NCBI GenBank assembly: GCA_017461005.1
Contig: JAFTZU010000109.1
Span: 1 to 58,014 of the forward strand
Source: Clostridia bacterium
Lineage (GTDB): Bacteria > Bacillota > Clostridia > Oscillospirales > Acutalibacteraceae
Reading direction: 5' to 3'
DNA: 58,014 nucleotides
This document shows positions 7,863-15,916 of the stretch, piece by piece (positions within the stretch are counted from its first letter, which is position 1; every line of letters begins with the position of its first letter). Made by a program: the position numbers and the translations under genes. Under the pieces are notes generated by a model. It was given only the letters and a program-made list of their open reading frames with translations, was not told the DNA's origin and made no database searches.

Positions 7863-7889
7863 TTAGCACTCAATTAGAAGAAGTGCTAA
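7863..7889 (+). promoter_or_regulatory. CIRCE element (HrcA operator)
   Basis: TTAGCACTC, nine bases, AAGTGCTAA: one mismatch from the consensus TTAGCACTC-N9-GAGTGCTAA. A possible promoter just upstream is TGAACA (7820-7825) and TAGAAT (7843-7848), spaced 17 bp, which would place CIRCE at the start of transcription. A second TATAAT lies at 7929-7934. The operator precedes hsp20 by 176 bp, so HrcA very likely represses this gene. Confidence 0.9.
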
Positions 7890-8065
7890 AACTTAACAAT
7901 TTGTTCACACATTCCGGAAAATAATGATTATAATAAGAGTTGTCAGAAGGAAAAAAGAGTACAGCCACTGACAAATACCCTCCGGTTTTCACTGACCCGA
8001 AACCGAGCTCATCCCCACATGGGCCAGAAGTTTACAAGTCTATGACTTACTTGGAGGTATCAGCT

Positions 8066-8512
8066 ATGATGAACAGAAACTGCAATTGGCTTACCACGTA
8101 TGACCCGTTCGATCCTTTCACGAAACTGGACAAAGTCTTTTTCGGAGATCCCTTCTTCTCGAACGCCACGACTGCAGTTGCCGCTTTCGGCACTGACGTG
8201 ACCGACGAAGGGGACTTCTACAAACTGACAGCAGACCTTCCAGGCTTCAAAAAAGATGATATCCAGATCGATATCGATGACGGGATCCTTACGATCTCGG
8301 CCGAACGCAACGAAGAGACGGAAGACGAGGACAAGAAGGGAAAATACATCCGCAGAGAACGGACCTATGGTTCCTACAAGCGGTCCTTCGACCTCTCCGA
8401 AGTGGACGACGACAAGATCACTGCAAAGTATGAGGACGGCGTCCTGACTCTGGAACTTCCGAAGAAGCAGATCAAAGAAGTCGAAAGTAAAAAGAGCATT
8501 ACGATCGATTGA
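8066..8512 (+). CDS. Hsp20/alpha-crystallin family small heat shock protein
   Basis: A 148-aa ATP-independent chaperone that holds unfolding proteins. Residues 44-135 form the alpha-crystallin domain: YKLTADLPGFKKDDIQIDIDDG, then the signature YEDGVLTLELPKK; the C-terminal tail carries an SITID ending. The ATG at 8066 follows TTGGAGG with 9-nt spacing. A TTG-started extension from 7940 is open but has no ribosome site and lies in leader DNA. The gene is single, between its CIRCE site and a terminator. Confidence 0.93.
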   Translation: MMNRNCNWLTTYDPFDPFTKLDKVFFGDPFFSNATTAVAAFGTDVTDEGDFYKLTADLPGFKKDDIQIDIDDGILTISAERNEETEDEDKKGKYIRRERTYGSYKRSFDLSEVDDDKITAKYEDGVLTLELPKKQIKEVESKKSITID

Positions 8513-8552
8513 TAGATCCTTCCAACTCCTTTCTCAAAACATCACACACAAA

Positions 8553-8592
8553 GAAACAAGGCAGACGATAGCTCGTCTGCCTTGTTTCTGTT
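8553..8592 (+). terminator. Terminator of hsp20
   Basis: AAACAAGGCAGACGA, loop TAGC, TCGTCTGCCTTGTTT, followed by CTGTTT. It has a strong stem and a T-rich tail. Confidence 0.85.
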
Positions 8593-8674
8593 TCCCCTAT
8601 CTGAATTCTCCTATTGAATTCAATGCTATTATAAGCGGTGAAACATTTGATTGTCATTATTGGAAACGACAAAA

Positions 8675-8727
8675 TTGCACTTTGTTTTTTGTACGAAACG
8701 ACTATACACGTACAAACTAAAGTGCAA
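8675..8727. repeat. Imperfect inverted repeat in an intergenic region
   Basis: The arms TTGCACTTTGTTTTTTGTACG (8675-8695, first and last parts conserved) and CGTACAAACTAAAGTGCAA (8709-8727) pair over about 17 bases around an A/T-rich loop. It lies between hsp20 and a minus-strand small gene. It does not have terminator form. The rest of 8593-8772 is A/T-rich with no gene seen. Confidence 0.55.
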
Positions 8728-8772
8728 CTGTCCGATAATTTAAGGATAATTTAAGAAATAATCATCGCGCCA

Positions 8773-8970
8773 TCATAACAATTTGATGCCCATGACGATG
8801 ATGGCGATGAGGAACGCGATGGTCAGGGCGATGAGGATGGCCCGCTCGATGGTGGCGGTCTTTTTCAGGATCTCCCGGTTGCGTCTCGCGTTTTCCGACA
8901 GCTGTTCATCGGTCAGGACGGAGGTCTCCGGCAGCTCTTCTTCCGGAAGGGGGCGTTTTTCTTCGGACAT
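8773..8970 (-). CDS. Small single-pass membrane protein, unknown function
   Basis: A 65-aa protein with an acidic, proline-containing N-terminal half (residues 1-40) and one hydrophobic helix at the C-terminus (ERAILIALTIAFLIAIIVMGI, about 42-62), so it is probably tail-anchored with its N-terminus in the cytoplasm. AGGAG lies 9-10 nt before the ATG. No domain is recognised. Confidence 0.65.
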   Translation of the reverse strand: MSEEKRPLPEEELPETSVLTDEQLSENARRNREILKKTATIERAILIALTIAFLIAIIVMGIKLL

Positions 8971-9104
8971 AGGTGTGGTCTCCTCTCGTTTTCTAAGGGC
9001 AGGGCCCTACAAGCGCATTCTACCCGTCTATTTTCTCCTTGTCAAACCCTCTTTATATATTATACAATAATATGTAATTATTTTCCGGGAAAGGGGTGCT
9101 CTTC

Positions 9105-9671
9105 ATGGCGGCCAACAATACCACAGAGACGGTCATCGTCGAGAGCACGAAAGACCTGATGCGGCAGATGACGATCGACAAGATCTCCGTCACAGACATC
9201 TGTGAGCACGCCGGCATCTCCCGACGGAATTTTTACCGGTACTTCGTCGACAAGTACAAAGTCATCGATACCATCTACCGGAGAGACCCGGTCGTCAACT
9301 TTGACCTGCCGGCGGACTGGACGGTCTGGGACTACTTCCCGGAACTGTGCAAAGGTCTCGCGAAGGACCGGCGCTTCTATCTGTATGCCTTCCTCTATAA
9401 AGGCAAACACAGTTTCCGAAGCTACTGCATCGAGCAGGTCCATTCGGTCGTGACCCGGGACTTCAAGGACATCCTGGAAGGGGAACAGCTCTTCCATTTC
9501 TACATCTCGCACATCTCCAACATGTGTTTCGACTATTTCGTGCTCTGGCTCTCCCAGGAGAGGCCCATCCCGCCGGAAGACTTCGCGCGGTGGGTCGCCG
9601 AAAAGGTCTCACTCCTGGCGGCCCGTCAGGCGGAACTTGCCGCGGAACCCCCGAAGTGTCTCGACGATTGA
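9105..9671 (+). CDS. TetR/AcrR-type transcriptional regulator
   Basis: A 188-aa protein with an N-terminal TetR helix-turn-helix: TKDLMRQMTIDKISVTDICEHAGISRRNFYRYF (about residues 14-46), with FYRYF ending the recognition helix. The C-terminal ligand-binding part is unlike well-known members; many Bacillota have such orphan TetR-like proteins of the DhaS/YxaF-like style. AAGGGG lies 8 nt before the ATG at 9105; a GTG at 9096 would overlap that site. The next gene follows by 49 bp and may be its target. Confidence 0.85.
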   Translation: MAANNTTETVIVESTKDLMRQMTIDKISVTDICEHAGISRRNFYRYFVDKYKVIDTIYRRDPVVNFDLPADWTVWDYFPELCKGLAKDRRFYLYAFLYKGKHSFRSYCIEQVHSVVTRDFKDILEGEQLFHFYISHISNMCFDYFVLWLSQERPIPPEDFARWVAEKVSLLAARQAELAAEPPKCLDD

Positions 9672-9720
9672 CACCGGTCAGGGCAGGCAGTAGAATACCA
9701 CGAGGAAGGTGACAGACAAG

Positions 9721-10656
9721 ATGAAAACGTCTCTCGAACACCTGGCGGAACAGTTCGTTTCCGCGCAGAAGACCATCTCCAAAGTACAGCCGCTGCTCAG
9801 CATGTACGCCTACCCGGTCTGTGCCGAACTGTTCGTGGAACGGGGCATGGAACCGGACCTCCGGACAATGAAAAAGTGCGAGCGCATCCTCATCAAAAAA
9901 GCGGGACTGTTCTCCGACTTCTCGGGGACGTCCGCCCTCGTCATCATCTCGCTCCTCTCCATGAGTGAGGACCCGGAGGCGATGTACGACCGGCTGAAAG
10001 ATGCCCGCGACCTCGTGCGCCGCTATTTCCCGGCTGTGCCGGACTATGTGGCCCTGGCCGCCATCGTCCTCAATGAGGAAGAGGACCAGAGCCGGTGGGA
10101 AGAGATCACCCGTCAGGCGGCGGACATCTACAACGGACTCAAGAAAAAACACCGCATCCTGACCTCCGGCGGCGATATCCTCCTGTCGCTCCTGCTGGTC
10201 CGCTCCGGAAAAGAGCGGGAAGCAGTCACGGCGGAAGCCAAAGCCTGTGCCGAACTCCTGTCGGCCCATGAACTCGACCCGAAGAGCCTGCAGGCCCTGT
10301 GCCGCGTCCTCTCACTGGCCGACGGCACCCCGGAAGAAAAATGCGACCGGTTCACCCGGCTCTACGATCTTCTGAAAGACCGCGGACGCAAATACGGAAA
10401 AGAGTACCAGATCCCCATGCTGGGCCTTGCCGCCATGCTGCCGATGGACATCGAGGAGATCGCCGGGGACATCATCGACGTCGACAACTACCTCTCGAAG
10501 GAAGATATGTACAAGGGCATCGTCCCGCGGTATTCGAAGACGCTCCGTCTTATGCACGCGGCCATGGTCGTGGCCGGCAGCGGCGGCAGTTCTCAGAGCC
10601 TGTACATCGCCATGGAGATCACCATGTGGATGCTCTTCGACGTCCTCTTCATCTGA
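9721..10656 (+). CDS. DUF4003-like protein
   Basis: A 311-aa, largely alpha-helical, cytoplasmic-looking protein. It resembles the DUF4003 family of Bacillota (about 320 aa; conserved FSDFSGTSALVIISLLS region, then LTSGGDILLSLLL and a C-terminal MHAAMVVAGSGGSSQSLYIAMEITMWMLFDVLF). The biochemical function of that family is unknown. The ATG at 9721 lies 11 nt after AGGAAGG; the GTG at 9709 overlaps that site. It is followed by an aminotransferase after 30 bp, so the two may be cotranscribed. Confidence 0.7.
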   Translation: MKTSLEHLAEQFVSAQKTISKVQPLLSMYAYPVCAELFVERGMEPDLRTMKKCERILIKKAGLFSDFSGTSALVIISLLSMSEDPEAMYDRLKDARDLVRRYFPAVPDYVALAAIVLNEEEDQSRWEEITRQAADIYNGLKKKHRILTSGGDILLSLLLVRSGKEREAVTAEAKACAELLSAHELDPKSLQALCRVLSLADGTPEEKCDRFTRLYDLLKDRGRKYGKEYQIPMLGLAAMLPMDIEEIAGDIIDVDNYLSKEDMYKGIVPRYSKTLRLMHAAMVVAGSGGSSQSLYIAMEITMWMLFDVLFI

Positions 10657-10686
10657 TAAAACCCCTGGAAGGGAGATCATATACCA

Positions 10687-11877
10687 ATGGAATACAAATT
10701 TTCTGACAAAATCGCGAGCCTCAAACCCAGTGCGGTCCGCGAGATCCTGAAGTCCACGTCCGATCCGGAAGTCATCTCGCTGGCGGCGGGCAACCCGGCC
10801 CCCGAAGCGTTCCCGGTGGACGACATCCGGAAGATCGGCAAAGAGATCCTCGACAACGAGCCCATCCTTGCCCTTCAGTACGGCGTGACCGAAGGTTACC
10901 AGCCCCTCATCGATGAACTGAAGGCGATGCTGAAGCGCCGCCTCAACATCGGCAAAGACTTCGACTCGCTGATCGTCACGAGCGGTGCCACCCAGATCAT
11001 GGAACTCCTGACGAAGGTCCTCTGCAACGAGGGCGACTCCATCGCCGTCGAAGACCCGTCTTTCATCGGTTCCCTCAACGCGTTCCGCTCCTACGGCGTC
11101 AACCTGCGCGGTGTCCCGGTCGATGCGGACGGCATCAACATCGAGGCCCTCGAAGAGACCCTGAAGTCGGATGACAAGATCCGCTTCCTCTACACGATCC
11201 CGAACTTCCAGAACCCGGCCGGCTGCACCATGTCGCTCGAAAAGAGAAAAGCAGTCTATGACCTTGCCTGCAAGTACGACATCATCGTCCTCGAAGACAA
11301 CCCCTATGGCGATCTGCGGGTCGCCGGCGAAGACCTGCCCTGCATCAAGTCCTACGACGAAGAGGGCCGTGTCGTCTATGCCGGTACGTTCTCGAAGGTC
11401 ATCGCCCCCGGCATCCGTGTCGGCTATGCCAGCGGTCCGGCTCCCATCCTTGCGAAGATGACGGTCGGCAAGCAGACGGAGGACGTGCACAACGTCATGT
11501 TCTCCCAGTTGCTCGTCTACCACTGGCTGCAGGAATACGACCTCGAAGCCCATGTCGAAAAGATGCACGGCATCTATCGCAAAAAGCTCAACCTCATGTG
11601 CGACCTCATCGACAGCGAACTCGGCGACTATGTCACGTACGTCCGTCCCGAAGGCGGCCTCTTCGTCTGGTGCAAACTCGACGACCGGCTCCCGATGCTG
11701 GAGTTCTGCGCGAAAGCCGTCGAAAAGAAAGTCGCCGTCGTCCCGGGCACCGCGTTCCTCGCGGACCCCGAAGGCAGCACCCAGTATATCCGCCTCAACT
11801 TCTCGACCCCCACGGACGAGGACATCACGAAAGGCCTGAAACTTCTCGGCGAAGTCGCCAGGGAAATGGCTCAGTAG
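10687..11877 (+). CDS. PLP-dependent aminotransferase, class I/II (2-aminoadipate/LysN-like)
   Basis: A 396-aa enzyme that shuttles amino groups between amino acids and 2-oxo acids. It has the MocR/LysN-type N-terminus with ISLAAGNPAPEAFP (30-43), YGVTEGYQPLIDEL (65-78), NFQNPAG with Asn176-Pro177, VLEDNPYGDLR with Asp204 and Tyr207, and the Schiff-base lysine in GTFSKVIAPGIRVGY (Lys237). It lacks the MocR DNA-binding domain, so it is a plain enzyme. The substrate may be 2-aminoadipate or aromatic or branched amino acids; sequence alone cannot decide. Confidence 0.88.
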   Translation: MEYKFSDKIASLKPSAVREILKSTSDPEVISLAAGNPAPEAFPVDDIRKIGKEILDNEPILALQYGVTEGYQPLIDELKAMLKRRLNIGKDFDSLIVTSGATQIMELLTKVLCNEGDSIAVEDPSFIGSLNAFRSYGVNLRGVPVDADGINIEALEETLKSDDKIRFLYTIPNFQNPAGCTMSLEKRKAVYDLACKYDIIVLEDNPYGDLRVAGEDLPCIKSYDEEGRVVYAGTFSKVIAPGIRVGYASGPAPILAKMTVGKQTEDVHNVMFSQLLVYHWLQEYDLEAHVEKMHGIYRKKLNLMCDLIDSELGDYVTYVRPEGGLFVWCKLDDRLPMLEFCAKAVEKKVAVVPGTAFLADPEGSTQYIRLNFSTPTDEDITKGLKLLGEVAREMAQ

Positions 11878-11996
11878 TTCGCGCTGCCTGTGGCAGATAA
11901 AGCGGGCTGCTGAGCAGGAAGAAATACAGAGCAATGCGATGCGCTCCAAGCGAGCAGTGCGACAATATTTCTGACCGAGTTATTATCAAACAAGAA
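11878..11996. other. Intergenic region ahead of trpS with a repeat-family segment
   Basis: It contains a small hairpin (CTGCC TGT GGCAG) and the segment 11955-11980 (GAGCAGTGCGAC..ATTTCTGACCGAG), which resembles 741-765 in the 5S/tRNA debris. There is no T-box: the conserved AGGGTGG..ACCGCG block is missing. No promoter stands out. Confidence 0.5.
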
Positions 11997-12008
11997 ATGA
12001 GTGTTTTT

Positions 12009-13013
12009 ATGGAAACCAAACAGAAACGCGTCCTGAGCCTCATCCAGCCAAGCGGCATCCCGACCCTCGGCAACTACCTCGGCGCTCTCAAGAACTGGAG
12101 CGACATTGCGGATGAGTACGAATGTGCCTTCGGCGTCGCCGACCTGCACGCCATCACCGTTCGTCAGGACCCGCAGAAGTTCCGCAAACAGGTCAGCGAC
12201 ATGTATGCGCTGCTGCTGGCCCTCGACCTGAAACCGGAGAAGAACATCCTCTTCGTCCAGAGCCAGGTCCCGACCCACGCCCAGATGGGCTGGATCCTCG
12301 ACTGCTACACCCAGTTCGGTGAGATGTCCCGTATGACCCAGTTCAAGGACAAGTCGAAACAGCACGCGGACAACGTCAATGTCGGTCTGTTCTCGTACCC
12401 CGCCCTCATGGCCGGTGACATCCTGCTCTACCAGGCAGACTATGTTCCGGTCGGCGCGGACCAGAAACAGCACCTTGAGATCTGCCGGGACATCGCGAAC
12501 CGCTTCAACGGCCTCTACGGCGATGTGTTCACCATCCCCGAGCCGCTGATCCGCGACACCGGTGCCCGCATCATGAGCCTCACCGATCCGACGAAGAAGA
12601 TGAGCAAGTCTGACCCGAACCCGAAGTCCTACGTCTCCATCTTCGACGAGCCGAACGTCATCGCGAAGAAGATCCGTTCCGCCGTCACCGACTCGGAAGC
12701 CTGTGTCCGCTATGCGGAGGGGAAGGACGGGGTCAACAACCTCATGTCCATCTACTCCTGTGTCACCGGACTCACCAATGAACAGATCGAAGCGGAGTTC
12801 GCCGGCAAGGGTTACGGCGACTTCAAGAACGCCGTGGCCGACGCGGTCATCGCGTCCCTCGAACCGCTGCAGGCGGAATTCAAGAGAGTCTCCTCCGACC
12901 GTGCCTACCTCGAGCAGTGCATGAAGGAAGGAGCCGAGAAGGCGATGTACGTCTCCTCGAAGACCCTGAACAAAGCCATGAAGAAGATCGGCTTTTACCA
13001 GTTCAAGAAATAA
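12009..13013 (+). CDS. trpS: Tryptophan--tRNA ligase
   Basis: A 334-aa class I aminoacyl-tRNA synthetase that charges tRNA-Trp. The N-terminus VLSLIQPSGIPTLGNYLGAL includes the HIGH-like PTLGNYLG (18-25). KMSKSDPN (197-204) is the ATP loop, and the family pattern VPVGADQKQHLEICRDIANRFN (147-168) binds the substrate. The start is uncertain: the ATG at 11997 is in frame four codons earlier and neither has a strong ribosome site; 12009 gives the usual N-terminal length. Confidence 0.95.
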   Translation: METKQKRVLSLIQPSGIPTLGNYLGALKNWSDIADEYECAFGVADLHAITVRQDPQKFRKQVSDMYALLLALDLKPEKNILFVQSQVPTHAQMGWILDCYTQFGEMSRMTQFKDKSKQHADNVNVGLFSYPALMAGDILLYQADYVPVGADQKQHLEICRDIANRFNGLYGDVFTIPEPLIRDTGARIMSLTDPTKKMSKSDPNPKSYVSIFDEPNVIAKKIRSAVTDSEACVRYAEGKDGVNNLMSIYSCVTGLTNEQIEAEFAGKGYGDFKNAVADAVIASLEPLQAEFKRVSSDRAYLEQCMKEGAEKAMYVSSKTLNKAMKKIGFYQFKK

Positions 13014-13031
13014 GGAAAGGAAGTGAACTGT

Positions 13032-13112
13032 ATGGACGTTCCGGATAGTAGCTATCACTTATGCACATCCGTAAGAAACAGAACAGCATCCGGCGCCCGA
13101 CAGGACACTTGA
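13032..13112 (+). CDS. Possible 26-aa leader ORF upstream of mgtE
   Basis: An ATG at 13032 with AAGGAAG nearby opens 26 codons ending in TGA at 13110-13112. It lies between trpS and the hairpin that covers the mgtE ribosome site. The peptide starts MDVPDSSYHLC and has no family likeness. It could be chance; it is listed because its position would suit translational control of mgtE. Confidence 0.25.
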   Translation: MDVPDSSYHLCTSVRNRTASGARQDT

Positions 13113-13129
13113 CCTCATAAAGGAAAACC

Positions 13130-13170
13130 AGTGCCCTCTGTCTTCGCGCGTGCGGATGACAGGGGGCATT
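13130..13170 (+). promoter_or_regulatory. Hairpin enclosing the mgtE ribosome site
   Basis: GTGCCCTCTGTC (13131-13142) pairs with GACAGGGGGCAT (13158-13169), plus an outer A-U pair. The 3' arm contains the AGGGGG ribosome site (13161-13166) of mgtE, whose ATG is at 13175. Forming the stem would hide the site. No T-run follows, so it is not a terminator. Confidence 0.65.
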
Positions 13171-13174
13171 CATT

Positions 13175-14530
13175 ATGGAAGAAAGAACTTATGAAGCAGA
13201 GCTCGCTCTGCTGGCGGCCGGGGACTTCTCCGGTCTGCGCAAAGAGCTCTCCGAATGGAACGAGGTCGACATCGCGGACTTCCTCGAGGAACTGGAACCC
13301 AAAGACATGATCAAGGTGTTCCGCATCCTGCCGAAGGACATCTCCGCGGAGGTCTTTTCCTACCTCGAATCCGACAACCAGGAGAGCATCGTTGCGAGCA
13401 TCACGAACAAGGAACTGCGCAACCTCGTCGAAGACCTGTACCTCGACGATGTGGTCGACTTCCTCGAAGAGGTGCCGGCGAACGTCGTCACCCGTGTTTT
13501 GAAAGTCACGAGCGCAGATACCCGCAAGGAGATCAACACGTTCCTCAACTACCCGGAGGACTCCGCCGGCAGCATCATGACGAACGAGATGATCACCCTG
13601 CACGACAGCATGACGGTGCGGGATGCTATCCGTTATATCCGCGCCACCGGTGAGGACAAGGTCTCCATCTACACGGTCTACTGCATCGATGCCACCCGGC
13701 ACCTCATCGGGACCATCGAACTGGCCGACCTCATCTACCACCCTTCTGACACCCTCATCCGGGACATCATGGACGACGACAAACAGCTCATCTTCGTCCG
13801 GACCATGGATGACCAGGAAGAAGTGGCCGAAGTCGTCAAGCACTACGACCTTCTGAGCGTGCCCGTCGTCGACAAGGAAGACCGACTCGTCGGTATCGTC
13901 ACGGTCGACGACGTCATCGACATCCTGCAGGAAGAGGCGACGGAAGATATCGAAAAGATGGCCGCTATCACGCCGACCGACAAACCGTATCTCCGCACCG
14001 GCATCTTCGAGACCTACAAGGCCCGGATGCCCTGGCTCCTCCTCCTCATGATCTCCGCGACCTTCACCGGCGCCATCATCACGAAGTTCGAGGACGCCCT
14101 CGCCACCTTCGTGGTCCTGACCGCCTACATCCCGATGCTCATGGACACCGGCGGTAACTCCGGTTCCCAGGCGAGCGTCTCCGTCATCCGCGCTCTGTCC
14201 CTCGGCGACGTCGAGTTCAAAGACGTCCTGCGTGTCATCTGGAAGGAGATCCGCGTCGCGGTCCTCTGTGGCATCACGCTGGCGGCCGCGAACTTCGTCA
14301 AACTGATCCTGCTCGACAAGCTGGCCCTGATGGTGGCGCTGGTCGTCTGCCTGACACTGGTGCTGGTCGTCCTCGTCGCCAAGATCATCGGCTGCACCCT
14401 TCCGATGCTCGCGGACAAGGCGGGCCTAGACCCGGCGGTCATGGCATCCCCCTTCATCACGACCCTGGTCGACGCGATCGCGCTGGTCACCTATTTCAAA
14501 CTGGCGACGGTGCTGCTGCACATCGCCTGA
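13175..14530 (+). CDS. mgtE: Magnesium transporter MgtE
   Basis: A 451-aa Mg2+ channel of the MgtE family. The order is typical: a superhelical MgtE N domain (about 15-125), two CBS domains (about 130-255) that sense Mg2+, and five membrane helices (about 270-450) with the pore motif PMLMDTGGNSGSQASVSVIRALSLG. The acidic patches in the N and CBS domains agree with Mg2+ sensing. The leader has a hairpin over the ribosome site; I do not see an M-box (ykoK) aptamer. A strong terminator follows. Confidence 0.95.
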   Translation: MEERTYEAELALLAAGDFSGLRKELSEWNEVDIADFLEELEPKDMIKVFRILPKDISAEVFSYLESDNQESIVASITNKELRNLVEDLYLDDVVDFLEEVPANVVTRVLKVTSADTRKEINTFLNYPEDSAGSIMTNEMITLHDSMTVRDAIRYIRATGEDKVSIYTVYCIDATRHLIGTIELADLIYHPSDTLIRDIMDDDKQLIFVRTMDDQEEVAEVVKHYDLLSVPVVDKEDRLVGIVTVDDVIDILQEEATEDIEKMAAITPTDKPYLRTGIFETYKARMPWLLLLMISATFTGAIITKFEDALATFVVLTAYIPMLMDTGGNSGSQASVSVIRALSLGDVEFKDVLRVIWKEIRVAVLCGITLAAANFVKLILLDKLALMVALVVCLTLVLVVLVAKIIGCTLPMLADKAGLDPAVMASPFITTLVDAIALVTYFKLATVLLHIA

Positions 14531-14547
14531 ATCAGACAAAAGAAAGG

Positions 14548-14585
14548 ATTCGTATGGTTTCGAACAAACCATACGAATTTTTTTG
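14548..14585 (+). terminator. Terminator of mgtE
   Basis: ATTCGTATGGTTT, loop CGAAC, AAACCATACGAAT, then TTTTTTT. It is a perfect 13-bp stem with a T-run. Confidence 0.95.
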
Positions 14586-14591
14586 CGCCAT

Positions 14592-14622
14592 AACGACCGT
14601 TCGGCGGCCAAAATCGACCGCT
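14592..14622. promoter_or_regulatory. Operator-like sites ahead of the orphan 110-aa gene
   Basis: AACGACCGTT (14592-14601) fits the palindrome AACG-NN-CGTT exactly; a decayed copy (ATCGACCGCT, 14613-14622) follows 21 bp later. The same palindrome occurs three times at 15991-16043 upstream of the XRE gene. A TATAAT -10 box (14659-14664) with a poor -35 lies downstream, which would suit an activated promoter. Confidence 0.6.
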
Positions 14623-14717
14623 CGCGGACGGAGACCCGTTTTTTACGAATCTTTTCTATATAATGGGATCGTCCCTTGGGAACACCAGCAGGACACGCGT
14701 GTCGGAAAGGAACGAAT

Positions 14718-15050
14718 ATGTATTTCGAAGAAGAACGGACCATCGAAGCGGTCCTGCGGGCCGCGCTCGAGTCTCCGTCGGAAGAACTGCGCCTCCGCCT
14801 CGTCGACCGTTTTCGGGAACAGGGGTATGAAGCGCTGTCGGTGGGGAAGGAACCCCGGCCGGACGCCCCCTCGGTCGTCGTGTTCGACGACCCGACCTAT
14901 GCAGTCATCTACCTGTTCACCGGAGACAGCATGAACGAAGCGGAGTTCGAAGTCTTTCGCAAAGAGGCCCGGGCCTTTGCCTGGGACCACGATGCCGCCG
15001 CCTACTTTGTCCGGGTGTCGCCGCCCCTCATTCAGAGGGAAAGCGGCTGA
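14718..15050 (+). CDS. Orphan 110-aa protein, unknown function
   Basis: I do not recognise this gene. The protein is soluble and acidic, with an alpha-helical N-terminal third (ERTIEAVLRAALESPSEELRLRLVDRFREQ), a beta-looking core (PSVVVFDDPTYAVIYLFTGD, residues 56-75), then a helix rich in Glu and aromatic residues and a short C-terminal strand. The ATG at 14718 follows AAAGGA with 6-7 nt spacing. Its last 23 bp overlap the convergent ImmA/IrrE-like gene. Its upstream region carries the same palindromic site found by the XRE gene, so the three genes may form one regulatory unit. The role is unknown. Confidence 0.65.
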   Translation: MYFEEERTIEAVLRAALESPSEELRLRLVDRFREQGYEALSVGKEPRPDAPSVVVFDDPTYAVIYLFTGDSMNEAEFEVFRKEARAFAWDHDAAAYFVRVSPPLIQRESG

Positions 15051-15549
15051 ACCGGACCCCGGTGTCGATCCCCTCGGCGCTGAGGCGGATGGCAAACAGC
15101 TCTTCCGTCGTCTCCCGGAGCCGGGCCGCTTCTTTGATGGAGAGGCCCCGGTTTTCGGGACGGCAGAACTCCTCGACCGCCCGGTCGGGGAGGAGCAGGA
15201 GGCTCGCGAACAGGTTGGCGTCCTGCTCGAACCGGTTCTCCATCCGGTAGAGGTCGTAGTCGTCGAAGAACCCCCGCGCCGCCTCCTCCCGGTGGAGCAG
15301 ATGGTGGCCGAGTTCATGGGCGCAGACGACTCTCTGCAGTGCCTCCGGCAGGTCCCGGTCGATAGCGATGAACGGGATGTCGTTCAGCACGAGATAGAAC
15401 CCCTTGAGACCGCCGAGCGGGAAGTAACGGACGCGGACGTGCATCGCCTCTGCCAGTGCCACAGGGTCCGGCCGGTCCTCCTCAAAACCATAGCGGTCCC
15501 GGAGGTCGGCGATGAGCGCCTTCAGCTCCCGGACCCGGTCAGAGATCAT
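15028..15549 (-). CDS. ImmA/IrrE family metallo-endopeptidase
   Basis: A 173-aa protein of the COG2856 type. The zinc site is clear: HELGHHLLHREE (His78-Glu79-x-x-His82), with the third-ligand helix near ENRFEQDANLFASLLLLP (about 104-121), the family pattern E..A(N).FA..LL.P. Known relatives (ImmA of ICEBs1, IrrE of Deinococcus) cleave a partner XRE repressor after stress or signal. Its ATG overlaps the end of the XRE gene by 11 bp, so the two are translated together. The short C-terminal domain may sense a signal. Confidence 0.88.
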   Translation of the reverse strand: MISDRVRELKALIADLRDRYGFEEDRPDPVALAEAMHVRVRYFPLGGLKGFYLVLNDIPFIAIDRDLPEALQRVVCAHELGHHLLHREEAARGFFDDYDLYRMENRFEQDANLFASLLLLPDRAVEEFCRPENRGLSIKEAARLRETTEELFAIRLSAEGIDTGVRFSRFPSE

Positions 15550-15916
15550 AGGATTCCCGGACCAGGTCGGTCATGGCATCGAGGAACAGCTCCCGGTCAC
15601 TGGACGAGAGCTGTCCGCCGGCAAAGAGGGCAGAGATCTCCTGCATGAGCCGGTACAGTTCTTTCCTGTCCTGCTCCCGGTCGCTTCCCTTTTTCTCCGA
15701 GTCGAGCAGCCGGTAGAAGTCGTCGCTCTTCACGAGGCTCTGCAGGGGCACGTTGAAGTAGGCGGCGATACGGTTCAGGGTGATGGGGCTTTTCGGCAGG
15801 CAGACCCCCAGTTCATAATTCTGCAGGGTCCTGAGGTTGACCCCGATGATCTTCGCGAGTTCTGACTGGGTCAGGTGCTGGGCGTTTCTGAGTTCTTTCA
15901 AAGTTTCCGCAAACAT
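15539..15916 (-). CDS. XRE-family transcriptional regulator
   Basis: A 125-aa protein with an N-terminal helix-turn-helix (LKELRNAQHLTQSELAKIIGVNLRTLQNYELG, about 6-37) and a C-terminal helical part that probably dimerises or is cut by the protease next door. It is the upstream partner in a regulator-protease pair. CTCCTC (plus strand) marks a GAGGAG ribosome site before the ATG. Three palindromic sites 75-125 bp upstream are likely its operators. Confidence 0.88.
   Translation of the reverse strand: MFAETLKELRNAQHLTQSELAKIIGVNLRTLQNYELGVCLPKSPITLNRIAAYFNVPLQSLVKSDDFYRLLDSEKKGSDREQDRKELYRLMQEISALFAGGQLSSSDRELFLDAMTDLVRESYDL

Noticed and set aside
7940-8065. N-terminal extension of Hsp20 from a TTG
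   Set aside because: There is no ribosome site. The ATG at 8066 has a strong one and gives the normal family length.
11878-12008. T-box leader for trpS
   Set aside because: The conserved T-box sequence and an antiterminator/terminator pair are missing. A shared repeat explains part of the sequence.
13014-13174. M-box (Mg2+) riboswitch before mgtE
   Set aside because: The leader is short and none of the conserved M-box blocks is visible; only a simple hairpin is seen.
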